The notes under the pieces were generated by a model. That model was not told the origin of the DNA. It searched no databases and saw only the letters and a program-made list of their open reading frames with translations. A stretch of DNA of 64,000 nucleotides from Orbus hercynius (GTDB lineage Bacteria > Pseudomonadota > Gammaproteobacteria > Enterobacterales > Orbaceae), in NCBI RefSeq assembly GCF_003634275.1, contig NZ_RBWY01000005.1, positions 1 through 64,000 of the forward strand, read 5' to 3'. Within the stretch, counting starts at the first letter, position 1; every line of letters begins with the position of its first letter. The position numbers and the translations under genes are program-made. Below are positions 52,867 through 63,389 of this stretch, piece by piece.

Positions 52867-54465
52867 TTAATTAGACACACATGCGGCTCTAAATGCACTC
52901 ACCGATGGCATGCCATATCCGACAGTACCAAAACCTGAGTAAATCATATATCTAAGACTACTACTCCATGATTCACTGACCCAGTAATAAAAATTTTCCC
53001 AATCACTATTTAAATAATAAGTTGAACCATCTGGATTACCCCACTCAGCAAAAACGCCACCACCAATAGCTCGTGTATAACCATTATGTTTACCAGTTGA
53101 AAGTGAAATTCCACTTGCAGCGGTTGGATCATCTGGAAATATGACTGAATCGGCATAAGCACTATTAGTAAAATCAGACCTTAAGCCTAATTTATATTTC
53201 CCTGCACCTGCAATATCGGCACAAAATGTATTTACCGCGGCAGCAGAGCTAATCAAGCCAGATTTAGGAATAAACCATTTACTTAATGTGAATTGATATA
53301 TGGTGCTTTCACCATCGTTTAGTTCAAATGTAGCTGGCAGTCCATTAACAGCCACTTTTCCAGGAATCGCTGATTTTTGTCCCGAACTAGGACCACTTAA
53401 TTCAACTCTTAGTATATTGCTTGTTGCTGACTTGGCCGGAACAGTACTTAACTTTAAAGTCACATTTGATCCTGCAATGGCAGTAATACGGCTATTATTA
53501 ATAATCTGCTGCGCAGTCTTACCGGCTAATACAACATCAAAATATGCACCATTAAATCCGGTTGTTGGAAAGCTGCCGCTAGTATTTGCTGTAGGCTGCC
53601 TTGAAGTATGTTTAGGAATAAAACCTTTTGTTGGTAGCCACTGAGAAGATAATCCTTGATATTCCTGTGTGCCATACATCAGATTTGGCTTAGTATAGCA
53701 AGCCGTCGCGACATCAATTTCTAATCGATTTACAGGATTTTGTGTCGTGTTCCAAATAGGCGAATTAGTATCATTGATATCATAGACTTCAGTATTCGGG
53801 TATCCAAACTGAGTACTTAAAATGAGTGGTCCAGAGATTTTAAAATAAGGAACTATTGCGATGGTTTGGGTTGCTAGATCACAGAAATTTTGATTGGATA
53901 ATGCCGTAGTTAATGCTGTTTCAACCTTACCATTCATATAATACCAACCCGCTTTGATTGTTTTCGATGATAATATGGTTATCCGATCGCCATTAAGATC
54001 ACTAGCATCAGCATCCGTAAGTACTTTATATACAACGCTTATCTTACCTGTTCCATTACCTAATTTGCGCGTAATTGAATTAGGTGTTTCAGTTCTTATC
54101 GTACCGATTCCCACTCTTGATAACGCTTTTTTAACCTCAGCCGTCGTAAAATAGCTTTTATCATCAATTTTTAAGCCGATTAAATTCAAGTTATTACCTG
54201 ACTTTATCGTAACTAGATGCCCAGCAGATAATGTTGGCTTATCGCCACTAATCGGATTAGCTAATTTGCCGGTCAATCCCGCATAGCTAAAAAAAGATAT
54301 GCAATATAATATAAAACCGTTTCTAGTTATTAGAATCAATTGATATAAGAATCCAAGTTTGGTGAGATCTTTTTTATAAAATTGAGATAGTATTACGAGG
54401 AACCTAAAAATAAACAGTTCCGAATTTATGTAACGCAATAAACTGATATTAGCTCTTTTTAACAT
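52867..54465 (-). CDS. predicted secreted/surface protein with C-terminal lectin-like domain
   Basis: 532 residues, not recognised as a named family. The ATG has an AAGGA site. The first 65 residues are unusual: two hydrophobic stretches (about 17-29 and 37-62) split by a charged KKDLTK, ending FFSYAGLTG. This resembles an extended signal peptide. The mature part is rich in Thr, Ser, Asn and Gly and looks beta-sandwich-like. Four cysteines (near 192, 254, 418 and 529) could form disulfides. The tail, with FAEWGN, YYWVSESWSSSLRYMIYSG and the final AACVSN, resembles the C-type-lectin-like ends of invasin-type adhesins. No membrane anchor, barrel or LPXTG is seen. Monocistronic; convergent with carB. 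Confidence 0.55.
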   Translation of the reverse strand: MLKRANISLLRYINSELFIFRFLVILSQFYKKDLTKLGFLYQLILITRNGFILYCISFFSYAGLTGKLANPISGDKPTLSAGHLVTIKSGNNLNLIGLKIDDKSYFTTAEVKKALSRVGIGTIRTETPNSITRKLGNGTGKISVVYKVLTDADASDLNGDRITILSSKTIKAGWYYMNGKVETALTTALSNQNFCDLATQTIAIVPYFKISGPLILSTQFGYPNTEVYDINDTNSPIWNTTQNPVNRLEIDVATACYTKPNLMYGTQEYQGLSSQWLPTKGFIPKHTSRQPTANTSGSFPTTGFNGAYFDVVLAGKTAQQIINNSRITAIAGSNVTLKLSTVPAKSATSNILRVELSGPSSGQKSAIPGKVAVNGLPATFELNDGESTIYQFTLSKWFIPKSGLISSAAAVNTFCADIAGAGKYKLGLRSDFTNSAYADSVIFPDDPTAASGISLSTGKHNGYTRAIGGGVFAEWGNPDGSTYYLNSDWENFYYWVSESWSSSLRYMIYSGFGTVGYGMPSVSAFRAACVSN

Positions 54466-54995
54466 AACCTATTCCTTTGTTATTCAGCATGTTCCTGTTA
54501 TTTACAATTAACAAATAAAAATAATTAATTCTTAACAATTTGGTAATGTAAATACATTCTATGATCGGAATTAACGATCGGTTAATTAAGTTTCAATAAG
54601 CGAAATCTATCAAAAAAGATTAAATCTTATCCTTCTTTATAACAGATAGCTTAATAAAAATGTGGAAAAGGAGCTGGTTATTAATATCTAAAATTTTTAA
54701 TAGCATGATAATTAAAAATTAATTCTATATAAAATAATAATGACATTATGCTTCATGAAAGAAGCAAATTATCAGTTATATACTACGAAATATTACCAAT
54801 AAAATTTGTTAAGAAATGTAATGATTGCTTATAACGCAAATACTGATTATTTAGACACCAAACTAAACTATAACAAACTTAATACTACACAAATCGAATA
54901 TGGCGAAACCGTTTTAGATCGAAATGTTCTCGCATTGTGACAAGTAGTTGACTATAATTGTCAACTATTTCTAATAAAATATAGAACGACCCACT
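54466..54995. other. 530-bp AT-rich gap between the secreted protein gene and tehB
   Basis: Divergent promoter region. No gene or RNA is seen on either strand. Near the secreted-protein end there is a short direct repeat, GATCGG-AATTAAC-GATCGG (about 54560-54580). Near tehB there is an inverted repeat (54945-54967). The rest is extremely AT-rich and would suit binding by H-NS-like silencers. Confidence 0.45.
54945..54967 (+). promoter_or_regulatory. tehB: operator-like inverted repeat at the tehB promoter
   Basis: Perfect 8-bp arms TAGTTGAC (54945-54952) and GTCAACTA (54960-54967) around TATAATT. The left arm contains a TTGACT that could act as -35 for an AT-rich -10 near 54973, 29 bp before the ATG. 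Alternatively, the central TATAAT is itself a -10. A repressor bound here would block either promoter. Confidence 0.5.
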
Positions 54996-55859
54996 ATGAT
55001 AAATAATCTTGTCAATTATCAAACCTCACCCGTTTGGCATGCAAATACACTACCGCCGATCTTTAAAGATAAATACCATAACGAATTGGGCACATTTACC
55101 CATTTGACAATTCTTGAAGGCAGCCTCAAAGTAGCCGAACTTGATGAATACGGTAATATAATTAACGAGCATCAATACTCTGCTAATCAACAACCGCCTT
55201 TAATTGTCCCGCAACAATGGTATAAATTTGTCCAAGTTACTGATGATATCGCGTGCCAATTGGTATTTTACTGTACTAAAGAAGACTATTGTGCAAAAAA
55301 ATATAGCCTAACAACAACTCACTCAGAAGTTATTGATGCCTGCAAAATCGTCCCCGTTGGCAAAGCATTAGATCTAGGATGTGGCTCTGGGCGAAATTCA
55401 CTCTACCTCAATTTACTGGGCTTTGATGTCGATGCTGTAGACAAAGCAGCAATGAGTATTGCAAAAATTAATGAAATTATTGATCAAGAACAATTAAAAT
55501 ATATCACGGCGAACGTCTATGATATTAACCAAGCAAATTTAACCGGTCAGTACGATTTAATTATTTCAACCGTCGTGATGATGTTCTTACAAGCGGAGAA
55601 AATTCCAAGTATCATCGCCAATATGCAATCAATTACCAAAGCTAATGGCTACAATTTAATTGTGAGTGCGATGTCTACCGAAGATTACCCATGCACAGTG
55701 CCATTCTCATTTACTTTTACAGAGAATGAGCTCCGTGATTACTATCAAGACTGGCAAATAATTAAATACAATGAAGATATCGGTGAGCTACATAAACTGG
55801 ATGCAAATGGCAACCGCATAAAATTACGTTTTGCCACGTTGCTCGCTCAGAAAAACTAA
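54996..55859 (+). CDS. tehB: SAM-dependent tellurite methyltransferase TehB
   Basis: 287 residues, the long Haemophilus-type form. The N-terminal cupin-like DUF1971 domain (about 1-95; [35 protein letters not shown]) precedes the methyltransferase with SAM motif [27 protein letters not shown] and motif [17 protein letters not shown]. coli TehB (197) lacks the N-terminal domain. It methylates tellurite or selenite and confers tolerance. No tehA is adjacent. Confidence 0.93.
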   Translation: MINNLVNYQTSPVWHANTLPPIFKDKYHNELGTFTHLTILEGSLKVAELDEYGNIINEHQYSANQQPPLIVPQQWYKFVQVTDDIACQLVFYCTKEDYCAKKYSLTTTHSEVIDACKIVPVGKALDLGCGSGRNSLYLNLLGFDVDAVDKAAMSIAKINEIIDQEQLKYITANVYDINQANLTGQYDLIISTVVMMFLQAEKIPSIIANMQSITKANGYNLIVSAMSTEDYPCTVPFSFTFTENELRDYYQDWQIIKYNEDIGELHKLDANGNRIKLRFATLLAQKN

Positions 55860-55929
55860 TATGATCATGCGATAATCACAACAAATATCGCATGTTTAAC
55901 CTAGTATGATAAACAAAAATGATTTAAGT

Positions 55930-55955
55930 CGTTCGCTTCATCAATTGATCGAACG
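55930..55955. terminator. hairpin at the end of the isc operon
   Basis: CGTTCG (55930-55935) pairs with CGAACG (55950-55955), and the loop contains ATCAATTGAT, itself palindromic. Leftward it is followed by AAATCATTTTT. It ends the isc transcript 12 bp after the fdx stop and could also serve tehB. Confidence 0.5.
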
Positions 55956-55966
55956 CCTTTAACATC

Positions 55967-56305
55967 TTAATGATCTTCTTTTGCATGGTTTAGCGTATAT
56001 CTTGGAATGTCGACCACTAGATCGGCTTTGCTTACTCTAGCTTGACAACTCAAGCGGCTTTGTGGTTCGACGCCCCATGCCTTATCTAGCATGTCATCTT
56101 CTTGTTCATCACTTTCTTCTAAAGAATCAAATCCTTGTCGAACAACACAATGGCATGTCGAACATGCACATGACATTTCACATGCATGATCAATTTCAAT
56201 ATCATTACGCAATGCGACTTCCAAAATTGATTCGCCTTCCTTTGCCTCTACGGTTTTTCCCTCTGGGCAAATGTCTTCATTAGGTAAAAATGTAATTTTT
56301 GGCAT
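55967..56305 (-). CDS. fdx: ISC-system [2Fe-2S] ferredoxin
   Basis: 112 residues (E. coli 111). Adrenodoxin-type ferredoxin with cluster ligands in HACEMSCACSTCHC (C-x5-C-x2-C) and the fourth Cys in RLSCQARV. It opens MPKITFLPNEDICPEGKTVEA and ends with the conserved DLVVDIPRYTLNHAKE. It donates electrons for cluster formation on IscU. It is the last gene of the operon; iscX, which follows in E. coli, is absent. Confidence 0.96.
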   Translation of the reverse strand: MPKITFLPNEDICPEGKTVEAKEGESILEVALRNDIEIDHACEMSCACSTCHCVVRQGFDSLEESDEQEDDMLDKAWGVEPQSRLSCQARVSKADLVVDIPRYTLNHAKEDH

Positions 56306-56323
56306 AATCTTCTCTTTTAATAA

Positions 56324-58183
56324 TTAAATTTCATCAACACGCTGACCGGTTAGAGCTTGTTTTATGGAACGATCCATGCGCTGAGCCGCAAAATCTTGTG
56401 TCAAACTATCAAGCACATTGATTTGCTGTATAATTGCATTGCTATCACTACCTTGAGTAGCTAATTTAAGTTTCTGCATCTGTGAAACAATTTCATGTAA
56501 CTCTTGACTAGTAAGTAAATCACCATCTTTATCCAACGCAGCTTGTAAGATTTCAAGTACACTTGCTGCTTCAACTTTTTGTTCCGATAGTTTGCGGAGG
56601 TATTTATCATCTTCAGCATGGTTTAAAGAATCTTGAATCATATTCGCAATTTCAATATCGGTTAATCCATAAGATGGCTTAACTTGGATCGCAGCTTGAA
56701 TTCCTGTTGATTTTTCCATTGCAGTGACACTGAGTAATCCATCAGCATCAACTTGGAAAGTAACACGAATATGAGCTCCACCTGCAGGCATAGCCGGTAT
56801 ACCCCGCAAAGTAAAGCGCGCTAGTGAACGGCAATCGCCAACCGTTTCCCGCTCACCTTGCAGAACATGAATCATCATAGCAGTTTGACCATCTTTAAAG
56901 GTCGTAAACTCTTGTGCCCTTGCACATGGAATCGTACTATTTCGGGGAATAATTTTTTCGATTAATTCTCCCATTGTTTCAATACCTAAAGATAGGGGAA
57001 TAACATCAAGTAATAACATCTCAGAATCAGGCTTATTGCCCACTAAGATATCGGCCTGAATAGCAGCCCCAATTGCCACCACTTTATCTGGGTCAATAGA
57101 CGTTAGCGGTTGACAAGCAAAAAACTCACCCACTTTTTCACGTACATAAGGTACGCGCGTTGAGCCACCAACCATCACGACTTCAACAACGTCTTGAGTA
57201 CCCACATTGGCATCTTTCAATGCGCGCCTGCATGCTAATAATGTCCGTTTCACTAATGAAGCAATGAGTTGTTCAAACTGCTGACGAGTAATAACGCCCT
57301 GCCAATTGATAAATTCAATGTTTACTTCATCGTTATTTGATAATGCAATTTTAGCTGAGGTCGCGATATCAAGTAACTTACGCTGTAGGTACGGATCATC
57401 TGTAGGATTGACTTCCGCTTGCTCAGCAATCCAGTTAGCGAGCAGATGATCAAAATCATCTCCCCCTAATGCAGAATCACCGCCAGTCGCCAGTACTTCA
57501 AACACCCCTTTACTCAAGCGTAAAATTGAAATATCAAATGTACCACCACCAAGATCATAAATTGCAATAATACCTTCCTGACCAGAGTCAAGCCCATAAG
57601 CAATAGCGGCAGCCGTGGGTTCATTGAGTAAGCGTAAAACAGATAAACCGGCTAACGTTGCCGCATCTTTTGTTGCTTGGCGCTGAGCATCATCAAAATA
57701 AGCTGGCACAGTAATCACAACGCCATCTAACTCATTGCCGAGCGTCTCTTTTGCTCGATCTGCCAACACGCTTAAAATATCAGCAGAAACCTGGACGGGA
57801 TTCACTTGTTTATTGGGCAAGTCTAAAACTGGTACACCATTTTCAGTCGTTAAAAATGGATATGGAAATTGCGACAAATCAATATCATTCAAATGTCGAC
57901 CCATTAATCTTTTGACTGAACTAACAGTATTTTTCGGATCAATTGCAGCATTACGTTTCGCTTCTTGACCAACAGTTATCAAACGGTCTTTCGCTTCGTT
58001 ATAACCATAATGCACAACAGAGGGAAGTAAATCTTCGCCATGTATGTTCGGTAATGTCGCCGCTTTACCACTACGTACAGAGGCAACTAACGAGTTAGTG
58101 GTACCAAGATCGATGCCGACAGCCACTCGATGCTGATGTGGTGCAGGGGCAAGTCCAGGCTCACTAATTTGTAATAATACCAT
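56324..58183 (-). CDS. hscA: Fe-S assembly Hsp70 chaperone HscA
   Basis: 619 residues (E. coli 616). It starts [19 protein letters not shown], then the actin-like ATPase with [29 protein letters not shown] and [14 protein letters not shown]. The substrate-binding domain starts near 390 ([14 protein letters not shown]). It binds the LPPVK motif of IscU, visible at 59150-59533, and drives release of the cluster with HscB. 18 bp before fdx. Confidence 0.97.
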   Translation of the reverse strand: MVLLQISEPGLAPAPHQHRVAVGIDLGTTNSLVASVRSGKAATLPNIHGEDLLPSVVHYGYNEAKDRLITVGQEAKRNAAIDPKNTVSSVKRLMGRHLNDIDLSQFPYPFLTTENGVPVLDLPNKQVNPVQVSADILSVLADRAKETLGNELDGVVITVPAYFDDAQRQATKDAATLAGLSVLRLLNEPTAAAIAYGLDSGQEGIIAIYDLGGGTFDISILRLSKGVFEVLATGGDSALGGDDFDHLLANWIAEQAEVNPTDDPYLQRKLLDIATSAKIALSNNDEVNIEFINWQGVITRQQFEQLIASLVKRTLLACRRALKDANVGTQDVVEVVMVGGSTRVPYVREKVGEFFACQPLTSIDPDKVVAIGAAIQADILVGNKPDSEMLLLDVIPLSLGIETMGELIEKIIPRNSTIPCARAQEFTTFKDGQTAMMIHVLQGERETVGDCRSLARFTLRGIPAMPAGGAHIRVTFQVDADGLLSVTAMEKSTGIQAAIQVKPSYGLTDIEIANMIQDSLNHAEDDKYLRKLSEQKVEAASVLEILQAALDKDGDLLTSQELHEIVSQMQKLKLATQGSDSNAIIQQINVLDSLTQDFAAQRMDRSIKQALTGQRVDEI

Positions 58184-58222
58184 TAAATTTTCTCTTAGAA
58201 TGCTTGATTAATAATAATGGTA

Positions 58223-58750
58223 TTATAAATCAAATTGTTTTTCTTGTAGTAATTCTATTTGTTCAATTAAGCGAGCAAAATAATGCAGCTTGTATACACC
58301 AACTTTTGCCATTAACCAATCATGTTGTTCAATCGCTAATAATAATGTTTGATAAACTTGCTGCTTACGCACCATCACTTCATTATAAAATTGCTGTAAT
58401 GCGACTTCATCGCCTGTGTTCTCTATATCATCTAATCTTTCACGCAACTCAAATTGTTCACCAAGAAAATCGGGATCTCGTATTGTATGATGATCTGAAT
58501 CTATATCAATTCCTTCAAGACTCACACGATACTGTGCAGCACTAATCGGATCTTTTAATATACGATAAGCGGCGTTAATCGTTGCCGATTTTTGCATGAC
58601 TTTCGCTTTATCACTATCACTTACTGTTGCATAATTATCGGGATGATACTGACGTTGTAACTGCTGATAATGTCGATTAAGTTCGGCTGTATCAACAGGC
58701 AACGTCATTGATAGTTCAAATAACGAAAAATAATTAGGTTGTTCAACCAT
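58223..58750 (-). CDS. hscB: Fe-S assembly J-protein co-chaperone HscB
   Basis: 175 residues (E. coli 171) from ATG 58750 (MVEQPNYFSLFELSM); a TTG two codons upstream is also open. The J domain carries the HPD motif in YHPDNYATVSD (about residues 36-38). The C-terminal helical IscU-binding domain follows. It recruits IscU to HscA and stimulates its ATPase. Between iscA and hscA, as in E. coli. Confidence 0.95.
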   Translation of the reverse strand: MVEQPNYFSLFELSMTLPVDTAELNRHYQQLQRQYHPDNYATVSDSDKAKVMQKSATINAAYRILKDPISAAQYRVSLEGIDIDSDHHTIRDPDFLGEQFELRERLDDIENTGDEVALQQFYNEVMVRKQQVYQTLLLAIEQHDWLMAKVGVYKLHYFARLIEQIELLQEKQFDL

Positions 58751-58789
58751 AATCAAATACCTTACCAGTATGGTTTATCATTGCGACGA

Positions 58790-59113
58790 CTAAACATTAA
58801 AGCTTTCACCACAACCACATTCGTTTTGCACATTTGGATTATTAAACTTGAATCCTTCGTTTAACCCTTCTTTGACAAAATCAAGCTCTGTACCATCAAT
58901 ATAGACAAGGCTTTTTTTATCAACAATAATTTTGACTGATTTGTCTTCAAATATTGTATCATCGGCATTAACATCATCTGCAAATTCAAGAATATAGGCC
59001 ATACCAGAGCAACCCGAGGTTCTGACGCCTAATCTTAGTCCAACCCCTTTACCGCGGTTAACTAAAAATGACTGAACGCGATGAGCTGCACTCTCAGTTA
59101 AAGTAATAGACAT
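58790..59113 (-). CDS. iscA: Fe-S assembly protein IscA
   Basis: 107 residues (E. coli 107). HesB/IscA family with the three conserved cysteines: one in [16 protein letters not shown] and two in the C-terminal CGCGESFNV. It acts as an iron or cluster carrier, mainly for [4Fe-4S] targets. It lies 36 bp after iscU. Confidence 0.96.
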   Translation of the reverse strand: MSITLTESAAHRVQSFLVNRGKGVGLRLGVRTSGCSGMAYILEFADDVNADDTIFEDKSVKIIVDKKSLVYIDGTELDFVKEGLNEGFKFNNPNVQNECGCGESFNV

Positions 59114-59149
59114 CGTTAATCCTTATATTGATCGTTTCATACGTGATGC

Positions 59150-59533
59150 TTATTTTTGCTTTTTACTTTTATAATCTTCGATCGCAGCTTTAATCGCATC
59201 CTCAGCTAAAATTGAGCAGTGAATTTTAACTGGTGGTAGCGCTAACTCTTCCACAATATCAGTATTCTTAATAGCACCAGCCTCATCAAGAGACTTACCT
59301 TTAATCCACTCTGTCACCAGCGAACTTGATGCAATTGCACTACCACATCCATAGGTTTTAAACTTAGCATCTTCAATAATACCATTATCGTTAACTTTAA
59401 TTTGTAAACGCATAACATCACCGCAAGCAGGGGCACCAACCATACCACTGCCGACATTAGGATCATTTTTATCAAATGCCCCAACATTACGAGGATTTTC
59501 GTAATGATCAACTACTTTATTACTATAAGCCAT
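59150..59533 (-). CDS. iscU: Fe-S cluster scaffold IscU
   Basis: 127 residues (E. coli 128). Cluster ligands: Cys in GAPACGDVMRL, Cys in KTYGCGSAIASSSL, Cys in KIHCSILAEDA. The HscA recognition motif LPPVK precedes the last Cys. Clusters are built here from sulfur delivered by IscS. It lies 24 bp after iscS. Confidence 0.97.
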   Translation of the reverse strand: MAYSNKVVDHYENPRNVGAFDKNDPNVGSGMVGAPACGDVMRLQIKVNDNGIIEDAKFKTYGCGSAIASSSLVTEWIKGKSLDEAGAIKNTDIVEELALPPVKIHCSILAEDAIKAAIEDYKSKKQK

Positions 59534-59557
59534 AATATTGCTCCTCGCGATTTATGA

Positions 59558-60772
59558 TTAATGTGCTGACCACTGGATTTGTGATATATCAACACCGTCT
59601 TTATACATTTCCCAAAGCGGGGAAAGTTCACGTAAACGACCAATCGAGTCATGCACCAATTTAATCACATAATCAATTTCGTCTTGTGTTGTAAATCGTC
59701 CAATAGAAAAACGAATAGAACTATGAGCTAATTCATCATTCAATCCTAACGCTCTTAAAACATAAGAAGGTTCAAGACTTGCTGATGTACAGGCAGAACC
59801 CGATGATACGGCTAAATCTTTTAATGCCATCATCAGCGATTCACCTTCGACATAAGCAAAACTGACATTTAAAATATTTTGCACGCCATGTTCGAATGAG
59901 CCATTCAAATACACTTCTTCTATATCTTTTAAGCCATTCCATAAACGCTCTTTTAGTGCTTGTAAGCGTGCCATCTCAGTAACTTGTTCTTCTTTAGCAA
60001 TACGATAAGCTTCACCCATACCGACAATTTGATGTACCGGTAACGTGCCTGAACGCATACCTCGCTCATGCCCCCCACCGTGCATTTGTGCTTCAATTCG
60101 AATTCTTGGTTTACGTCTCACATATAAACCACCAATGCCTTTCGGTCCATAAATTTTATGACCAGAAAAAGACATTAAATCCACTTTCAATTTAGCTAAA
60201 TCGATGTCTAACTTACCAACGCTCTGCGTCGCATCGACATGGAATACGATGCCCCGACTACGGCACATGTCACCAATTTTTTCTATATCTTGAATAACGC
60301 CGGTTTCATTATTAACGTGCATAATTGAAACAACGATTGTATCATCACGCATCGCTTGTTCCAATTTTGTTAAATCAATAATTCCATCTGATTCAGGTGT
60401 TAAATACGTTACCTCAAAACCTTCTCGTTCTAATTGACGACAGGTATCTAAAACAGCCTTATGCTCGGTTTTACTTGTGATAATGTGCTTACCTTTTGAT
60501 TGGTAAAAATGCGCGGCACCTTTGATTGCCAGGTTATCAGCTTCTGTCGCACCTGATGTAAACACAATCTCCCTGGCATCTGCACCAATTAATTCAGCAA
60601 TCTGATTACGCGCAATATCAACAGCTTCTTCAGCTTGCCAACCAAAACGGTGTGATCTTGATGCTGGATTACCAAAAATGCCATCCGGCGTTAAAAATTG
60701 CATCATTTTTTCTGCAACTCGGGGATCAACTGCAGTTGTTGCAGCATAATCCATATAAATTGGAAGTTTCAT
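59558..60772 (-). CDS. iscS: cysteine desulfurase IscS
   Basis: 404 residues (E. coli 404). A PLP enzyme that takes sulfur from cysteine. The PLP lysine is in [17 protein letters not shown] (near residue 206), and the catalytic persulfide Cys is in [16 protein letters not shown] (near 328). The N-terminus reads [19 protein letters not shown]. It feeds sulfur to IscU and also to tRNA thiolation, for which TusB in this window is a partner pathway. Confidence 0.97.
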   Translation of the reverse strand: MKLPIYMDYAATTAVDPRVAEKMMQFLTPDGIFGNPASRSHRFGWQAEEAVDIARNQIAELIGADAREIVFTSGATEADNLAIKGAAHFYQSKGKHIITSKTEHKAVLDTCRQLEREGFEVTYLTPESDGIIDLTKLEQAMRDDTIVVSIMHVNNETGVIQDIEKIGDMCRSRGIVFHVDATQSVGKLDIDLAKLKVDLMSFSGHKIYGPKGIGGLYVRRKPRIRIEAQMHGGGHERGMRSGTLPVHQIVGMGEAYRIAKEEQVTEMARLQALKERLWNGLKDIEEVYLNGSFEHGVQNILNVSFAYVEGESLMMALKDLAVSSGSACTSASLEPSYVLRALGLNDELAHSSIRFSIGRFTTQDEIDYVIKLVHDSIGRLRELSPLWEMYKDGVDISQIQWSAH

Positions 60773-60806
60773 TTATTGCTCCAATGATAAATACGATATT
60801 CTATTT

Positions 60807-61265
60807 TTAGTTAAGATGGTTAACACGAATAAGATTATTTTGCCTACTGGCGACCGCTTGTACATCTTTATTTTTAACTAGTTCATTTAGGGTAATATTA
60901 GCTAAAAAGCTATCAATGCGCTCACTAAGCTCATTCCATAATGTATGAGTTAAGCATTTTACACCACCTTGACATCCCTCTTCACCGTGGCATTTCGTTG
61001 CTTCGACGCTTTCATCAACTGCTTTCACAATGGCACTAATCGCAATTTCATTCATTCCCCGACCTAGCACGTAACCGCCACCAGGACCTCTAACACTCGA
61101 TACTAAGCCATTTTTTCGTAAACGGGCAAATAACTGTTCTAGATAAGAGAGCGAGATTTCTTGTCGCTGCGAAATCTCGGCAAGTGATACGGGGCCATGA
61201 TTTGAATGCAATGCAACATCAAGCATCGCTGTCACAGCATAGCGGCCTTTTGATGTTAATTTCAT
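60807..61265 (-). CDS. iscR: Fe-S cluster-sensing regulator IscR
   Basis: 152 residues (E. coli 162). Rrf2-family winged helix ([45 protein letters not shown]). Cluster ligands C-x5-C-x5-C with a His lie in [20 protein letters not shown], as in E. coli (Cys92/98/104, His107). With [2Fe-2S] bound it represses its own operon. Two type-1-like boxes adjoin upstream. Confidence 0.97.
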   Translation of the reverse strand: MKLTSKGRYAVTAMLDVALHSNHGPVSLAEISQRQEISLSYLEQLFARLRKNGLVSSVRGPGGGYVLGRGMNEIAISAIVKAVDESVEATKCHGEEGCQGGVKCLTHTLWNELSERIDSFLANITLNELVKNKDVQAVASRQNNLIRVNHLN

Positions 61266-61296
61266 AAATATATCCCTTCTATTGATAACAAGGGTT

Positions 61297-61353
61297 ATTG
61301 TATATATCCTTTTTTTTTAGTCAAGTATTTAGTTGAGTGTTTTAGTAGGATAT
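61297..61353 (-). promoter_or_regulatory. iscR: isc operon promoter with two adjoining IscR type-1-like boxes
   Basis: Reading leftward: -35 TTGACT (61319-61324), 16-bp spacer, -10 TACAAT (61297-61302). Box 1 (61304-61328), starting ATACTTGACT and ending GGATAT, covers the -35 and matches about 20 of 25 positions of the type-1 consensus, with a perfect left half. Box 2 (61329-61353), ATATCCTACT ... CACTCAACTAA, matches about 21 of 25 and abuts it. This gives autorepression by [2Fe-2S]-IscR. Confidence 0.75.
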
Positions 61354-61448
61354 AGAAATAGGCAAAAACTATACTATTAATTTAGCGTTACAGGCTAACA
61401 ATTAACGATTTAAACCACCAACAACTATTTTTATCTAAATGACAGATC

Positions 61449-62570
61449 TTAGGCTCGATTATCATTAGCGAGCTTAAGCAAAGCTTGACTCTCTTTGATA
61501 AAGCGCGGAGCATAATCGCCAAACCACTCAGTGACCTGATTAAAATTGTCAATAAATCCGGCTTTATCACCTTTTTCAATTAATCGAACCATCTGCCCAA
61601 AGCAGTGATAATAGCGTTTAATCAGCTCAATATTATCCGCTGATGACATAATAATATCAGCATAAAGCTGTGCATCTTGTGCAAAAAGCCGCCCTACCAT
61701 CATTAATTCTAAACGATAAATCGGCGATGATAGTGCAATAAGTTGTTCTAAATTAGCATTTTCTTTTAGTAAATTGACCCCATAAGAAAATGACGTAAAG
61801 TGACGAAGTGCCTGAATAAAAGACATACATTTATCATGTTCACTCGCTGCTATTGGGTATAAATTAGCGCCCCATATTCGCATCTGTTCAATTAACCATT
61901 GGTATTTTTCACTTTCTCGACCATCACAATACACGATAATTTGTTTTGCCAGATTAGGCACATCAGGGCCAAACATAGGATGCAGTCCAACGACAGGACC
62001 ACTATGCTGTTGTAACATAGCTTGTAGCGGTTGCTGCTTAATCGAGGTAAAATCGGTTAAAATACAGTCTTTGGGTAAAGGTGGTAATCCTGAAATAATT
62101 TCTGCGGTTTTATTAATTGGCACTGTCACAATCACAACCGCAGCATCAGCAACCATTTCTGCCGCTTGGTGCATCGTTTTGGAACCTAATGTTTTAACCT
62201 GATAACCCGATAATGAAAATAAACGGGTAAATAAGCGCCCCATTTGCCCATTACCGCCAATAATCACAATGGAGCCCTGACCGTTATAGACCTTTTTAAA
62301 ACCCTTATCATTTTCGCTATTATAAGACTCACGCATCAAACGGCGTAAAATATCCTCAATCAAATTCGGCGCAACGCCAACAAGTTCAGCTTCATTACGT
62401 CTTTTTGTTAGCATCTCCGCTTCACGTTTAGGATCATAAATAGGAATGCCGTGCTGACTTTTTACTTCACCCACTTCAGTCACTAATGCCAACCGTTTAG
62501 TAATTAATGACAAGATAGCACGATCAACTTCATCAATTTTATCTCGTAACTCGATTAATTCAGCAATCAT
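61449..62570 (-). CDS. tyrA: chorismate mutase/prephenate dehydrogenase (T-protein)
   Basis: 373 residues (E. coli 373). The AroQ-type chorismate mutase domain (residues about 1-90; [30 protein letters not shown]) is fused to the NAD-dependent prephenate dehydrogenase ([50 protein letters not shown]). It carries prephenate to 4-hydroxyphenylpyruvate for tyrosine. The aroF partner of E. coli is not adjacent; a MarC gene lies upstream with an 88-bp gap. Confidence 0.96.
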   Translation of the reverse strand: MIAELIELRDKIDEVDRAILSLITKRLALVTEVGEVKSQHGIPIYDPKREAEMLTKRRNEAELVGVAPNLIEDILRRLMRESYNSENDKGFKKVYNGQGSIVIIGGNGQMGRLFTRLFSLSGYQVKTLGSKTMHQAAEMVADAAVVIVTVPINKTAEIISGLPPLPKDCILTDFTSIKQQPLQAMLQQHSGPVVGLHPMFGPDVPNLAKQIIVYCDGRESEKYQWLIEQMRIWGANLYPIAASEHDKCMSFIQALRHFTSFSYGVNLLKENANLEQLIALSSPIYRLELMMVGRLFAQDAQLYADIIMSSADNIELIKRYYHCFGQMVRLIEKGDKAGFIDNFNQVTEWFGDYAPRFIKESQALLKLANDNRA

Positions 62571-62658
62571 AAAACCTCAATACTCCTTATCAAAATACTT
62601 ACTATCACGATTTATACAAAGCTAGTGTTATTATCAATTGCATTTTTCTCAATCACAA

Positions 62659-63288
62659 CTACAACAGCCCAGGAAATAAATCGCGAATACCGCCAACCAT
62701 AATTTCAACACCTAGTGCCATCAGTAATAATCCCATTATACGTGTCACCACGTTAAGACCACTTTTGCCAAGTGTTCGAATAATAAAAGGTGCGGAGCGA
62801 AATAATAACCAACAACAACCACAAAAAATCACAATACAGATGATGAATCCAACGAGATAACCAAAGGAATAATAATTAGTCCCCCAAACAATCATTGAGG
62901 TAATCGCACCAGGTCCACCCATTAATGGCAGTGCTAACGGTACAATCGCGACACTGGTTTTGGTCATCGATTCGCTTAAATCCTCTTTGGTGTGCTTATT
63001 TTCGCCGAGTTTACCGTTAATCATCGATAATCCAATCATCGCGACTAAAAGTCCGCCGGCAATTCTAAAAGAATTTAACGAAATACCAAACAAGTCGAGA
63101 ATAAAGCTACCGGCTAATAAGGAGATAATTAAAATGACCGCAACCGCAATATTGGCTAAACGATTTGTTTGGTTACGCGCCTCACTATCAAGGTTATCAG
63201 TTAAACTAATAAAGACAGGCAAGAGCCCAACCGGATTGACAATCGCAAATAATCCCACCAGAAACTTCACATAAATTTGCAGTTCCAT
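62659..63288 (-). CDS. ychE: MarC-family inner-membrane protein (YchE-like)
   Basis: 209 residues from ATG 63288 (GGGG 5 nt upstream; a GTG at 63294 is also open). Six membrane segments, UPF0056/MarC family. It reads like E. coli YchE: VNPVGLLPVFISLT, ISLNSFRIAGGLLVAMIGLSMINGKLGE, VPLALPLMGGPGAITSMIVWGT, and VVTRIMGLLLMALGVEIMVGGIRDLFPGLL. The function is unknown; MarC proteins are no longer thought to confer multidrug resistance. Divergent from xthA. Confidence 0.88.
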   Translation of the reverse strand: MELQIYVKFLVGLFAIVNPVGLLPVFISLTDNLDSEARNQTNRLANIAVAVILIISLLAGSFILDLFGISLNSFRIAGGLLVAMIGLSMINGKLGENKHTKEDLSESMTKTSVAIVPLALPLMGGPGAITSMIVWGTNYYSFGYLVGFIICIVIFCGCCWLLFRSAPFIIRTLGKSGLNVVTRIMGLLLMALGVEIMVGGIRDLFPGLL

Positions 63289-63389
63289 ATGCACCCCAAA
63301 AACTCAACTTACTTTTGAATATACTTAACAGTATAACGGATTTTTGATAGGATGATGAACAACTTTAAATTATCTTAAAATTCGACATT

